Source: Nematopogon swammerdamellus
Taxonomy: Eukaryota; Arthropoda; Insecta; Lepidoptera; Adelidae
NCBI GenBank assembly: GCA_946902875.1
Contig: OX336359.1
Coordinates: 3,782,001 to 3,846,000, forward strand
DNA: 64,000 nucleotides
Direction of reading: 5' to 3'
This document shows positions 1-9,462 of this stretch, in pieces (position 1 is the first letter of the stretch; each line of letters starts with the position of its first letter). The notes beneath the pieces are model-generated. The model searched no databases. It worked only from the letters and a program-made list of their open reading frames with translations, and had not been told where the DNA came from. The position numbers were made by a program, and so were the translations under genes.

Positions 1-207
1 GGGAGAAGCAGCGATTGTGCTAGAATTGTCTTTGTGGAGGTCGGAAGAAGGTTCTGCAGCCGCCTCAGGGAGTGCGCCGCATCATAGACTTTTCGACTGA
101 CCTCATTGACCTGAGCCTGCCAAGATAGCGTATCATCCATAAGAATTCCCAGGTTTTTGACAACCCTAGTATATGGTATGGCAGTACCGTTGTACATAAT
201 CTCATCT
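1..207 (-). pseudogene. non-LTR retrotransposon reverse transcriptase fragment (thumb region)
   Basis: Read on the minus strand from about 207 to 2 the frame is open and gives residues such as VVKNLGILMDDTLSWQ and AAHSLRRLQNLLP. This is the pattern following the RT catalytic core in jockey/CR1-like elements, where a 'LG..LD..L.W..H' block precedes the thumb. A TAA sits just upstream (near 208), so the copy is 5' truncated. The open frame runs off the window's left edge, so its far end is unknown. No host gene is implied. Confidence 0.7.
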
Positions 208-252
208 GGTTATCTTCTGTTTTCTGTATCTTTGTTAGTGTTGTTGTGTGCA

Positions 253-280
253 ATAAAATATTTCTATTCTATTTATTCTG
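253..280 (+). repeat. retroposon 3' tail with (TTCTA)n-like end
   Basis: TGTGTGCAATAAAATATTTC followed by TTCTATT repeats matches the motif at 40127-40160 and resembles 33950-33990. An AATAAA-like signal followed by a pentamer tail suggests the 3' end of a non-LTR element. The pentanucleotide array begins directly at its end. Confidence 0.45.
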
Positions 281-607
281 TTCCGTTCCGTTCCGTTCCG
301 TTCCGTTCCGTTCCGTTCCGTTCCGTTCCGGTCCGGTCCGGTCCGTTCCGTTCCGTTCCGTTCCGTTCCGTTCCGTTCCGTTCCGTTCCGTTCCGTTCCG
401 TTCCGTTCCGTTCCGTTCCGTTACGTTACGTTACGTTACGTTACGTTACGTTACGTTACGTTACGTTACGTTACGTTACGTTACGTTAAGTTCCGTTCCG
501 TTCCGTTCCGTTCAGCTCCGTTCCGTTCCGTTCCGTTCCGTTCCGTTCCGTTCCGTTCCGTTTAGTTCTGTTCTAATCTGATCTGTTCTGTTCTGTTCTA
601 TTCTATT
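281..607. repeat. pentanucleotide microsatellite (TTCCG)n with a (TTACG)n block
   Basis: TTCCG runs from 281. It is broken by three GTCCG units at 331-345, switches to about 13 consecutive TTACG units at 421-485, has one TTAAG at 486-490, then returns to TTCCG and decays into TTCTG/TTCTA by 607. Long open frames across it are an effect of the 5-bp period. Confidence 0.97.
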
Positions 608-635
608 AAATATGTGTACAATTTTGTATAAAATT

Positions 636-692
636 GAATCCCAAACCTCTCGCACGCGAAACCGAAGCCTCACCACTAGGCCACCAGTTTTG
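636..692 (-). repeat. tRNA-like SINE head
   Basis: On the minus strand the segment reads TGGCCTAGTGGTGAGGC (A-box like) and, further on, GAGGTTTGGGATTC (B-box like), the spacing of a pol III tRNA promoter. The cloverleaf is degraded. It is best read as the head of a decayed tRNA-derived SINE, not a working tRNA. Confidence 0.4.
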
Positions 693-699
693 TTTGTTG

Positions 700-1005
700 T
701 TGAATACATTCCTTCCTCGCACTGCGATCGGGGAGAATTTTCTCGGGAGCAGTAAATGTTCCTTATATTGATATAAAAATATTTGGCAGAGCACGGAACC
801 TCCTTTTTGGGTGCGACTCAATTTTCCCGACTTTATTTTTGCGTCATTACCTCTGTGCGAGATCACCAACGCTGCGTGCGAAGCGACAGCCGCAATGACG
901 GATCTAGGGGGGCGTCGGAGACGATCTTTCGCGCCCCGTATTCTATATTTAGGATTTACATAGTTTATTCAAGTACTGTGTGGGTTGGTTAAATCGTCGT
1001 TACAG
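700..1005. other. unassigned intergenic stretch
   Basis: No recognisable gene or repeat. A moderately GC-rich patch at 860-945 has short open frames with no recognisable residues. Confidence 0.4.
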
Positions 1006-1008
1006 TAG

Positions 1009-1215
1009 TTCCATTGCATCTCTTCCTGTGTCTGTACCCAGTCCGGCTAAGGCATTAGCGCAAGACGTGGCGCTAAAGGGTGATAGTATAGCCACTTATC
1101 TGTACTGTCCCTTCACCGAATCATGCAGTAGGTAAATATTCGTATAGTTTCTTGTCCTAATACCTTGTCGGTGTTGTACTGTAATTTACCGAGTGATTGC
1201 GGCCAAATATCGATT
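1009..1215 (+). repeat. degenerate SINE-C copy
   Basis: The order of motifs matches intact SINE-C copies (for example 40315): CCATTGCATCTCTTCC, then a GCTAAAGGGTGATAG block, CACCGAATCATGCAG, then GGTGTTGTACTGTAATTTAC. Head-B is missing and many positions have diverged, so this is an old copy. Confidence 0.55.
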
Positions 1216-1421
1216 ACTCTGCTTACTCCGATTGTCGGATTACAGATTGCGTGGGATGACCATCGATTTAGTTTATTCAATAATCCTTTCAGATACGAAG
1301 AAGACTTCTTTTCATCTGACTAAAAGATGTTTCCCGCGGGCTTGTCGAATACGTACTATGTTAGGTGGGATAACGGAAGCGAGTTCCTCAAATTCGATTA
1401 GTATCGGTGTAAGAAGCACCC

Positions 1422-1655
1422 TTTTTTTTTTATGTAATCCGGTATGGGTAGCTGAGTCGGAGGGGCCAAAGCACATGCTCTAACCAGCCAATATCACCTC
1501 CGAGAAGGTAGGTGCCATACCGGAGACTTCCCTGGATTGCTGGCTATACTGGACTAGAGGAGAACACAACCGAGGTTGCTTGCGGCCATCTGACATCCAG
1601 TACGGTGGTACCAACCCAGTCGGCTACAATTTGAGCCTACCACCTAGTAAACCCA
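1422..1655 (-). repeat. SINE-D, 3' portion
   Basis: Begins with the poly(T) complement of a poly(A) tail, then ATGTAATCCGGTATGGGTAG, the tail shared by all SINE-D copies. The body includes the conserved GGACTAGAGGAGAACACAACC segment and ends at the core CACCTAGTAA. The tRNA head is absent. Confidence 0.8.
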
Positions 1656-1660
1656 CCCTT

Positions 1661-1944
1661 TATAGAACGGCTAGAACAAAGTGGCCAATTTACTGGCCAC
1701 TGCCATTAAAGGCCACAATTCATTCAAGTTTGGTTTAATTATGATCATTATAGTAAGAAGCAATCGCCGATAGAGTACAGTGGCCAGTGGACTGTACACC
1801 TCTATTCAAATAAGCGTTAAGTAAAATCAGACGAACAAATTGCAGGCGGCCAGTGTAAGGATAATAATTAGGCCAAACTTGTATGAATTGTGACTTTTAT
1901 TGGCAGTGGCCAGTAAACTGGCCACTTTGTCTAGCCGTCCTATA
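1661..1944. mobile_element. fold-back (long-TIR) non-autonomous element
   Basis: The two ends are inverted copies. The left arm starts TATAGAACGGCTAGAACAAA and the right arm ends with its complement (CTAGCCGTCCTATA). Homology runs about 80-90 bases inward, including GTGGCCA and AATTCAT blocks. About 284 bp in all, with no coding capacity. A TA-rich target is plausible, but the duplication cannot be fixed because the flanks are themselves TTTATA/TATAAA. Confidence 0.65.
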
Positions 1945-2164
1945 AAAGGTTAATGTTTCAACACCACACGAGCGTTTAAATTATAATGCGATATTTACAC
2001 AGGTTGATCATGTAGAAGTCTATTCATGTTCTATTAACAAAGAAATATAGAGTCTGGTGCGTTCGCAAACGTCCACTAAGTGTGCAATTTTAGTAGATTG
2101 TGTTAATGTCACAGAATAGAAAAGAGTACTCCGTGTTAATGTTGCACACGGTATACTAGGCACG

Positions 2165-2294
2165 TCAGCTGACCACTGTTGGTGTAAATGGATTGTACAC
2201 AGGCGATTGTGGACTGTGAAACGGAGTGTGGGAAGACAATCCGCCAGGTTCGACGACGGCATGAGTAGATACTTCATAGGCAATTAGTGTTTCC
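2165..2294 (+). pseudogene. RTE-type LINE C-terminal fragment, first half
   Basis: Matches the better-preserved RTE ends at 4025 and 7675: ACGGAGTGTGGGAAGAC, then a CCGCCAGG block. RTE C-termini read as RW..R...WRP..G.R..GRPP.RW.DDI. Reading stops at 2294, where a MITE is inserted; the remainder resumes at 2557. Confidence 0.65.
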
Positions 2295-2556
2295 CAAAGA
2301 TTTTGGAAGGAGAGAAGATGTGCCATTTACGACCTCTCGTATCGGAACCGCTGTCACCAGTTTCCGAACGCACACAATCACAATTCATACATACGAACGC
2401 ACGAACACATTCGCACCAGCGGTTTTTGGCCAATCCAAAGCGTTGCGTTCACGTGCGCTCACACACACATCGATAGTCAACATGGGCAAATCTCCCCATA
2501 TTATCGTGTCGCGAACACGCCTTCTTCGTATATCTACTCACCTTCCAAAATCTTTG
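2295..2556. mobile_element. hAT-like MITE inserted in an RTE tail
   Basis: Starts CAAAGATTTTGGAAGG and ends with its inverted complement (CCTTCCAAAATCTTTG). It is flanked by GTGTTTCC (2287-2294) and GTGGTTCC (2557-2564), an 8-bp target duplication with one mismatch. An 8-bp duplication and a terminus starting CAAAG are hAT-superfamily traits. Removing it restores an uninterrupted RTE tail, and a related RTE copy at 58437 shows the empty site (AATTAGTGATTCC). 262 bp, no transposase. Confidence 0.75.
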
Positions 2557-2655
2557 GTGGTTCCGTACCGCTGAAGGCTTGGAGAACTGGAGAAAATTTT
2601 GAGAAGCCTATGGACAGCAGTGAAGCCATATGCTCTGACTGACTGACTGATCAGT
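2557..2655 (+). pseudogene. RTE-type LINE C-terminal fragment, second half with (TGAC)n tail
   Basis: Continues the element interrupted at 2294: TTCCGTACCGCTGAAGG encodes the start of the A.GRE.W..IGE motif. It then ends in CTGACTGACTGACTGA, the short tandem tail usual for RTE elements. Confidence 0.7.
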
Positions 2656-2694
2656 ATTTGACCGAACGATGTATACATACACACATGTACTTTT

Positions 2695-2990
2695 GTCAGC
2701 CTCGGCAGCTCTTGACCTCCTTGGTTCGGATTCCATGTAAAACTGTAGATCCCTTCCCTTCTTAACTTACTAGGCAGTAGGGTTTATCCGCCCGGGTTGG
2801 TACTACCGCACTGAATGAAACGTCGGTCGAAACGGCTATGTAAATAGTTCGTGTTTTCCATCCAGTTCACTGTAGCCGACATGAAATAAAGAGAAACACT
2901 GACATGGCACCTAGTTCACCCGGTGTTATGGGCTGACATCACGGATGTTGTAAGTGATGTGTAGACAACCGTGCCAGTTTAAAAAAAAAA
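2695..2990 (+). repeat. SINE-A copy lacking the 5S-like insert
   Basis: Begins GTCAGCCTCGGCAGCTC (A box), passes directly to GGTTCGGATTCC (B box), then the core AAACTGTAGATCCCTT, the body with GGCTATGTAAATAGTT, and poly(A). The 5S-like segment seen in other copies (for example 53868-53918) is missing, so this copy has a deleted head. Confidence 0.8.
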
Positions 2991-3430
2991 ATACATCTGA
3001 TAACGGGGACAGAAGTTCTTGGCTAAGATCAGCCCCCCTAAACCATGTTCTGGATCCGCCAGGGTACGCGCGACTTCGCTTACCCCCGCCGTTTATTCTA
3101 AGGCTTTCGGGGTTGTACTTACCCCGGAATCATTACGGTCGGTGGCGTGTTCTTTTCGGTGGCATTTTTTCCGGAAGTGCTTCCGGTTTGAAACGTCAAG
3201 AAATTACGCTTTATTTAAAGGAAGAATACCCTTAAAACCACTCAACAACAACGTTGAGAATTTCTGAGGTATCTTAAAATGTATGTCAGTGCGTATTTGT
3301 CTATGTAAATCAGTCTTCTAGGTGCTTGAGATGTTGGAGGTAAAACATTATGTTTTTACGAGTTAAATTTATTAATTTTTCAGATGTGTGTCTAAAAGAC
3401 GATCGATTATCGGTCGAACGTTTCGATTTT
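2991..3430. other. unassigned stretch
   Basis: No gene recognised. A perfect CCGGAAG/CTTCCGG hairpin lies near 3170-3188. Overlapping open frames at 2954-3267 have no family resemblance. Confidence 0.35.
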
Positions 3431-3439
3431 TTTATTCGG

Positions 3440-3672
3440 CCATCGGGGTAAGCAGAGTAATCGGTGTTGTACTGCAAGTACTCTTGTAAATTGCAGCACA
3501 ACACCAACCACCACATTTAGCAAATTATTACGACAAGATAACACTATCAAGAAGCAAGTAAGGCACGAAGAACCACCTGCTACAAGACTCGGTGGAAGGA
3601 CCGTGCCAAGGTGAGAGTTGGCTAGCCTGTCGCCCTTGTGCACATCATCTTGTCCTTATCCCTCAGTCGCCT
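3440..3672 (-). repeat. SINE-C, 3' part
   Basis: Minus-strand copy with the paired CGGTGTTGTACTGCAAG and TTGCAGCACAACACC motifs. These can form the hairpin present in all SINE-C bodies. It is followed by the GGTGGAAGGACCGTGCC and CTCAGTCGCC blocks. Head-B is not complete. Confidence 0.75.
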
Positions 3673-4020
3673 ATTACTTTTTCACTGACATACTTAATTT
3701 CATTTTACAATTGACATAATATAAAAATAATATTTCACTGGAACTGAGTGAGAAAATAATTTTCACCTATCAGAGAACATTAGAACAGTATAATCTGATT
3801 ATTGTAAAATATAGGTATAATTCATCAAATATAGGTCATTAGTCTAAGTAACCTAGGTCCCCGATTAATGAGCGCACGAGGTCATCTGTCAAGAATTCCC
3901 TAAGTGTTTTGTCAAAATGCAAAAAAAAAGGATAATAATATTAAGACAGACACGGTTTCAATTTGCTAGTCGGGGATGAAATTTTATATTTATTTTCGAC
4001 ACGAGACAATCCACCGGCGA
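3673..4020. other. AT-rich stretch without recognised feature
   Basis: Low-complexity AT-rich DNA; nothing assigned. Confidence 0.4.
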
Positions 4021-4024
4021 CGCA

Positions 4025-4289
4025 CCAAAGTAGTCGATACTGGACACCGGGTGGCTAAGCTCACTTGGCAGTGGGCTGGGCACGTTAGCCGAAGAGACGA
4101 CGACCGTTGGAGTAACCGCGCCCTACACTGGCGTGGACAGCGTAGTGTGGGAAGACCACCCGCCAGGTGGGACGACGACATCAAGTACGTCGGCGGAAAG
4201 CTGTGGTTCTGTACCGCTGAAGGCAGGGAGGACTGGGGGAAAATTGGAGAGGCTATGTCCAGCAGTGTACACGCTGACTGACTGACTTT
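4025..4289 (+). pseudogene. RTE-type LINE 3' end
   Basis: Translation gives the RTE C-terminal signature: LTWQWAGHVSRRDDDRWSNR, then GRPPARWDDDIKYVGGK, then AEGREDWGKIGEAM. It ends in a CTGACTGACTGACT tail. The usual WRPW..GK spacer is shortened to WRGQ, so a few codons are missing. 5' truncated, non-functional. Confidence 0.85.
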
Positions 4290-4349
4290 CGAAATTGTAA
4301 CTGTCTAATCAAACGACTAACTAGTACTAAAACAAAAACAAAAAAAAGT

Positions 4350-4712
4350 GATTTTTTTTTATGGAAACTGACACGTTTGGCTACATCACCTTGATGAACT
4401 AGGCGCCATGTCAGTGTTTCCCTTCGAGCGTGCTGGCTACACTGAACTGGACGGAAAACACGAACTATTTACATAGCCGTTTCAACCCACCTTTCATTCA
4501 GTGCGGTGGTACCAAGCCGGGCGGCTTAAACACTACCACATAGCAAGGTAAGAAGGGAATCCCTTCCCCTTCCCTACAGTTTTACGTGGAATCCGAAACG
4601 ACGGTCAGCCTCCAAACGGTCAAGCGGTCACCCATCTGAATACTGATCGCGCACAGGTGTGCTTATTATCACGACTGACAGTCGACCGACCGCACCACTG
4701 AGCTACCGAGTT
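4350..4712 (-). repeat. SINE-A copy, minus strand
   Basis: Starts with poly(T) then ATGGAAACTGACACG (tail complement) and runs through the body and core. It ends in the tRNA-like head CACCACTGAGCTACCGAG. The 5S-like portion is decayed but the GCACAGGTGTGCTTATTATC remnant lies in its place. Confidence 0.8.
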
Positions 4713-4998
4713 TACGCGAAAACCATTTCCAGTCCCAGTGTGTCGAATACGAATATCACTGTTGCAACGATACATGTTCGTATTGAAATCATTACGCATA
4801 TAAATTTATTCAGAACGAGCAGATGCTACTGTGATTCTTTTCGGAGGATTTACATATTCGAAAAAACGTCCACAGGGGTGACGTCCAAAAATACAGGCTC
4901 GCATGTCGAAGGCTACGAGAAAGGAAGGAATAGAGTGCTCTAGCTAGCTAGAAGTATCAATAAATAATATTTATTGAATATGCATAATACGTACATAG

Positions 4999-5190
4999 CG
5001 TAACGCCTTTTTTAACCCCCGGCGAAAAAAACGGAGGGGTGTTATTATAAGTTTGACGTGTGTGTGTGTGTGGCTGTCTGTGGCATCGTAGCTCCCAAAG
5101 GGATGGACCGATTTGAATGTGGTTTTTTTCATTAGAAAGCTTGTATAATCGGGATGGTTCTTAGCTATATTTGTAATCAATTAATCAAGT
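4999..5190 (+). repeat. family E repeat
   Basis: AACCCCCGGCGAAAAAAACG, GGGGTGTTATTATAAG, TGTGTGTG, then GGCATCGTAGCTCCCAAAG and CCGATTTGAATGTGG. The same order recurs at 56158 (+) and inverted at 21305-21440. No coding content; a dispersed retroposon-like repeat of unknown class. Confidence 0.7.
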
Positions 5191-5280
5191 AATGAATTAA
5201 TAAAAAAAATCATTATCTTAAAAAGTGGACCGATTTTCATGCGATTTTTTAAAAAAAGCTTGAAATAAAAGTTATTAATA

Positions 5281-5580
5281 GTAAGCGCTACATGTGGCGC
5301 CGAGCCACCCATAAGGTGTCTAGGGACGCCCATGGACATTCGGTCGCATGCGGGGGCTGCGAATGCCATGCCGGCCTGACAGGTGCCCATTCACTCCTCT
5401 CTTGAAGGACCCGGGACTATACTTGGGGGGAAATATGTGGGCAGGGAGAGCGTTCCAGAGTTTACCGGTTCTGTTGAGGCCTGTTTCCCAAACGGGCAGG
5501 CAGAGACAACGGATCCCCGCGTGCCGCGGTACCGGTTGCCACAACTGTGACGCATCTTCCGCACTCACAATGTTTTTCAT
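5281..5580 (-). pseudogene. LINE-H reverse transcriptase C-terminus
   Basis: Minus-strand translation contains GKLWNALPAHIFPPKYSPGS and FKRGVN, the 'LWN.LPA..FP..Y.L..FK..VN' ending of jockey/R1-like RT proteins. It is followed by a 3' region with GGCTCGGCGCCACATGT. Other copies of the same end lie at 10455, 18830, 37080, 49221, 53345 and 62775. Truncated and non-functional. Confidence 0.8.
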
Positions 5581-5739
5581 TAATATCCTTTACGCACCAC
5601 GTTACGAAACAAATTAAAATTCTTCAGGCGCGTTATAAAAATGGGTTGAAAACTCCGAAGCAACCTTACGTCACCGTCATCGTCACGCTCATCGTCACCG
5701 CATAAAAATAATTTATATGTAGGTGTTGTGCGGTGCTGC

Positions 5740-5805
5740 CTTTCACGGGGTCGAGGGGTCGAGGGGTCGAAGGCTCAAGGGGTCGAAGGGCCGAGGGTCT
5801 CCTTT
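5740..5805. repeat. short GGGGTCGA minisatellite
   Basis: Six or so degenerate units of GGGGTCGA/GGGTCGAA. A CGTCACCGTCATCGTCAC stretch lies just upstream at 5672-5702. Confidence 0.8.
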
Positions 5806-5929
5806 TTTTAATTACGCTAAAGAGTATAACATTTAACGCGCGTTAATGAGTACACGCGCCCATTTGTTTTTATTATTAAACCAGACATTATTGCTAATCC
5901 CTTATACCCGTAATTTCAGCCTAAACATT

Positions 5930-6010
5930 GGTGAACTACGTGCCATGTCAGTGCGTCCCCTTGCATCCATTTGCTCGGTACACGCTCGTTGGTTTCGGGT
6001 TAGGCACTTG
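5930..6010 (-). repeat. SINE-A body remnant
   Basis: GGTGAACTACGTGCCATGTC then GTCAGTGCGTCCCCTT matches the minus-strand body of SINE-A; the rest has decayed. Confidence 0.5.
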
Positions 6011-6720
6011 AACTTTTTTGGATAACATAATGAATAAGGCGATTTATTTTTAATAATTCCAGGTAATAAAGGTGGACTTGAAGAAACTACTACAACTGAT
6101 AATTGTGCCTTTAAATGCGCTATTGCTATGTCTGTGTGTGTTTATTTTGAAATGATATGAAATGAAATGAATGAAATGATTTATTTTTTCGTCACACAAC
6201 AACTCAAATAAGTGCAGAAACACATAAAAACATGTGACGAAAAAGCAGCCCACTCAGCTGACTCACTATCCGAGATAGCGAAGATGATTTTCAGGGGCTC
6301 CCCTTTCCAAACAAGGACAAGACTAAAAACAAACAAACAACAATGACAATCAACATATTATACAAAACAATATTCTTGTTTGATTGCAAAAAAAAATCTT
6401 GTTTAATTGCTATTTGGTGTCAAATAAATAATTCTTATTGTATTATTAGGAAGCCGGTGCCAGGTTCTAGACGCTAGACGCATGGCGAGCCTGGTCACCA
6501 GTCTAAGCTTTTCTCTCTCGCAGCCCGAAGGGACTCGCCCGGCGACATTGTGACAAGAAATGCGTGAATAAGGATGCGACTTTGGCTAAAAGAAAAAGAG
6601 GGATTCTTGGCGGTCACATGAATTATTCAAAGTATGAGATTTGCTCAAAGCACGAACATGTGTACGCGAGCATAGAAATGTATGGGATCCGTATAGGCAA
6701 TACAGATGTCTTCCTAACAC
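6011..6720. other. no gene recognised
   Basis: AT-rich sequence with a GAAATGAAATGAATGAAATG simple stretch near 6157-6180. Predicted short frames have no recognisable residues. Confidence 0.35.
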
Positions 6721-6725
6721 GCACC

Positions 6726-7060
6726 GTCCAACTAGAGTCTCCGTAAAACCTTCCACGCTTTGGCCAAGCGTTTTTATATTTCCGTACCTCAAAAGACAGA
6801 AAAAAAACGGAACCCTTATAGGATCACTCTCGTGTCTGCCTGTCTGTCTGTTTGTCTGTCCTTCTGTCACAGCTTATTTTCTCCGAATCTACTGGACGAA
6901 AATTGGTACAGAGCTGAAATTTTTTATCTATAGTCCAACTCGAGTCTCTGTAAAACTTTCCGCTTTGGCCAAGCGTTTTTAGGTTTCAGTATCTCAAAAG
7001 AGGAAGAAAACGGAACCCTTGTAGAATAATTCTCGTGTCTGTCTGTCTGTCTGTCTGTCC
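6726..7060 (+). repeat. partial tandem duplication of a (TCTG)n-containing repeat
   Basis: GTCCAACTAGAGTCTCCGTA at 6726 and GTCCAACTCGAGTCTCTGTA at about 6931 begin two similar units roughly 205 bp apart. Each runs through CTTTGGCCAAGCGTTTTTA and GAACCCTTRTAG to a (TCTG)n run. The second unit reads straight into family F. Confidence 0.7.
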
Positions 7061-7394
7061 GTTTGTCTGTCCGAGGGCTGTATCTCTTGAACCGTAATAG
7101 GTAGCCCGTTGAAATTTTCACAGAATATGTGTTACGAGTATTATGGCCGATATAACAACAAATAATAAAAATAAGAAAAAGTGAAAAATTCACGGGGTCC
7201 CCATACAAGAAACTAAAGAGTGTATGCGCGCCATCTAGAGAAAACAGTATGAACCATTTTAACTAATCATGAATTTTTACTAATATTAAGCATTTCATAA
7301 AACACGCCATTGATGACGTGAGTGGCGCTGACCATGACATGGCGATACGGAACCCTCGGTGCGCGAGTTCCACTCGCACTTAACCGGTTTTTTG
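6980..7394 (+). repeat. family F repeat
   Basis: GTCTGTCTG array, CTCTTGAACCGTAATAGGTA, AAATTTTCACAGAATATGTG, CCCCATACAAGAAACT, then the terminus CTCGGTGCGCGAGTTCCACT and CACTTAACCGG. The same order occurs at 26740, 38938-39658, 43580, 48735, 52692, 52990 and 57930. No coding content seen. Confidence 0.8.
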
Positions 7395-7670
7395 TACTAC
7401 TTGTGGAGATTGAGAAGAGATAAATCGGCAAAATATTTCAAAAACCTGTAGATTTAAATATTAACGTTCAGGCTTCCTCAAATATGCCGCCGGTAAATAT
7501 CTCACATCTCGACAGCTCCCATTGCCGACTTCCCCCGGGGGGGCCCTTAACCCGTCCGTCCCTACTCTATCTGATTTACACAGAGAATATTTGATTTAAT
7601 AATTCCGGCCGATGCCGGCCGCGGCGACCGACGGAACCCTAGCCGCGCCGGCCGGATTCACGCCGTCGTC
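7395..7670. other. unassigned, GC-rich at the end
   Basis: A CCCCCGGGGGGG palindrome at about 7533-7545 and a GCCGGCCGCGGCGACC patch at 7613-7640. No gene recognised. Confidence 0.35.
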
Positions 7671-7674
7671 GTTG

Positions 7675-7990
7675 CTCACAGTCAGTCAGTCAGTCAGTCA
7701 GCGTGTAAGCGTGCACTGCTGGACATACGCCTCTCCAATTTTCCTCCAGTCCTCCCGGCCTTCAGCGATACGGAACCACTGCTTTCCGCCGACGTACTTG
7801 ATGTCGTCGTCCCACCTGGCGGGTGGTCTTCCCACACTCCGTTTTCCTATCCACGGCCGCCAGTGTAGGACACGGTTACTCCAACGGTCATCGTCTCTTC
7901 GGCTAACGTGCCCAGCCCACTGCCATTTTAGCTTAGCCACCCGGTGTCCAATATCGACTACTGTGGTGCGTCGGCTCGTTGCTCACACAT
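7675..7990 (-). pseudogene. RTE-type LINE 3' end
   Basis: Best-preserved RTE end in the window. Minus-strand translation has LKWQWAGHVSRRDDDRW, LHWRPWIGKRSVGRPPARW, DDDIKYVGGKQWFRIAEG and REDWRKIGEAYVQQC. The (TGAC)n tail is at 7679-7700 as the complement CAGTCAGTCAGTCAGTCAG. Only the last 100 or so codons remain. Confidence 0.88.
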
Positions 7991-8057
7991 TTTGATAAAG
8001 TCGGTCGTTAAATGGATACTTCTTTCAACACGCATACTTAAATCGGACGACTGTCGG

Positions 8058-8316
8058 TCGTGATCATAAGCACATCTCGGTCAGTAATTGGAGAGGTGAC
8101 CGCTTGACCGGTTGGAGGATGACCGTGGTTCGAATTACACGTAAAACTGTAGGTCACTTCTTCCCTTCTTACCTTACTAGGTTACCAGGTGGAATCCGAA
8201 TCACGGTCAGCCTCCAACGGTCGCGCGGTCAGTGGATGGGCCACTGACCGCGCCCAGGTGTTCTTATGATCTGATCGACAGTCGACCGACTGCACCACTG
8301 GGCTACCGAGGCTGAC
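8058..8316. repeat. inverted pair of SINE-A heads
   Basis: A plus copy (GGTCAGTAATTGGAGAGGTG, then GGTTCGAATTACACG and the core to TTACTAGG at about 8180) is followed by a minus copy. The minus copy runs from about 8190 (GGAATCCGAATCACGG) to CTACCGAGGCTGAC at 8316. The 5S-like element is recognisable in both halves, though the minus copy has a small rearrangement at GTGGATGGGCCACTG. Confidence 0.75.
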
Positions 8317-8317
8317 A

Positions 8318-8446
8318 ATGTATTTAGTCTAATACGACAATGTGTTTAGTCTAATACGACAATGTGTTTGTTTAATACGACAATGTGTTTAGTCTAATAC
8401 GACAATGTCTTTAGTCTAATACGACAATGTGTTTGTTTAATTATAA
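8318..8446 (+). repeat. 22-bp satellite, left block
   Basis: Tandem units of TAATACGACAATGTGTTTAG with TC or TT spacers, about six copies, some shortened. The same monomer resumes at 9463 after a GC-rich island. Confidence 0.9.
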
Positions 8447-8624
8447 TTTTAATCATATTTAATTATAATTTAATTAACTATAGGTAAAATGTATTACCTG
8501 AAATAAAGTTTTATTATTATTTTATATCCTTTCTTTCACATATTGAAAATTTTACATGAATTTTATATATATTATACAAAAAAGTAATAAAAATACACAA
8601 AATTAATATAAAAATTAAATACGG
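8447..8624. other. AT-rich spacer between satellite and GC island
   Basis: Almost pure A/T sequence, no feature. Confidence 0.6.
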
Positions 8625-8983
8625 TAATACCGCCGGCGGCGGGAGACAAGCCTCCAAGCACGCCGGCGGGTGCAGGCCGTGGCTACGGAGCTCTCCGGGA
8701 CGACGCGAGGCAAGCTACAAGCGATAGGTGGTGGTACTAGACACGTAGGCCACCACCACCCCCATCTCGGAGAGCTCCGTATCCGCCGGACTGCACGGCG
8801 ACGTCGTCGCGCAGGTCTGTTAAACGTCGTCATCTTCGCGCGCGCGTCGCCTCATGGGTGCACTACACCACCGGTAGCGGGGGCACTAGAAGGGACGCGA
8901 GGTCCCGATGGCCCCAAGCTGGCCGGTGGTGGACGCCGCCCTCACCGTAGTTCTTGTGGCTCGGCCGACGTCAACACTCCATC
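8625..8983. other. GC-rich island, distal part
   Basis: Sharp change from about 15% to over 60% GC. Short open frames exist on both strands with Arg-rich translations typical of chance frames. If the minus-strand candidate at 8984-9307 is a terminal exon, this part would be its 3' untranslated region. Confidence 0.35.
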
Positions 8984-9307
8984 TTAGTCGTCGATGAAAT
9001 GCACCGACGGCGTGGAGCTGGGTGGTAGGGTGTGCGTGTAGTGGTGCGAGAAGAATGGCGGCTCTCGTATTGGACGACCCGGGCGCGGGGAGGCTGGGCG
9101 ACGCGGTGCGGAGGTAGTGCTGCTGCGGGCGAGCGGTGGCGGCGGCGGCGTCGAAGTCGAGCGCGGCGGCGGCCGGCCTTCGCCACAGAGCCTGCTCTCC
9201 ATCACGCGCGTCGCGTCCCGGGTGGTCTGCAGCCGCTTCTGTCGCCAGGCATGTCGAGCTGGTGGAGTACCGGGGACACCGAGCGGCGGCGGTGGTGATG
9301 CCGGCAC
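8984..9307 (-). CDS. possible C-terminal exon or retrocopy of an unidentified protein
   Basis: This minus-strand frame ends at a TAA beside 8984. Its C-terminal residues PPFFSHHYTHTLPPSSTP and VHFIDD use mostly C/G third positions. An upstream segment, WRQKRLQTTRDATRVMESRL, is charged and helix-like. Between them lies a Pro/Ser/Arg-rich stretch, where the overlapping frame 8886-9389 looks equally coding (YLRTASPSLPAPGSS), so a frameshift or chance is possible. No family recognised, no start codon with clear context, and no convincing splice acceptor at the 5' side. Could be a real terminal exon, a processed copy, or a GC-rich chance frame. Confidence 0.3.
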   Translation of the reverse strand: MPASPPPPLGVPGTPPARHAWRQKRLQTTRDATRVMESRLCGEGRPPPRSTSTPPPPPLARSSTTSAPRRPASPRPGRPIREPPFFSHHYTHTLPPSSTPSVHFIDD

Positions 9308-9462
9308 GGTGCCTCCAACCTTGCGGGTCGCTGCGCCGCTGGAGAAGAGTCCGCGCGTGGCGGAAGCTCGGTTTGTTCATCCCAGGCAAAAACTTTTAAA
9401 AGAAATTTTCTAGAGAAAAATTTTCCGACATGTCGGTTTGACAGCTCTTTTATTATTATTAT

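Noticed and set aside
157..581. 110-111-codon frames across 157-581
   Set aside because: They are produced by the 5-bp period of the TTCCG/TTACG array (repeating Phe-Arg-Ser-Val-Pro) and are not genes.
8886..9389. 167-codon GC-rich frame as the main coding frame of the island
   Set aside because: Its end reads through the neighbouring frame's stop region with Arg/Ala/Thr-rich composition; the frame ending VHFIDD has better third-position bias near its end. Neither is certain.
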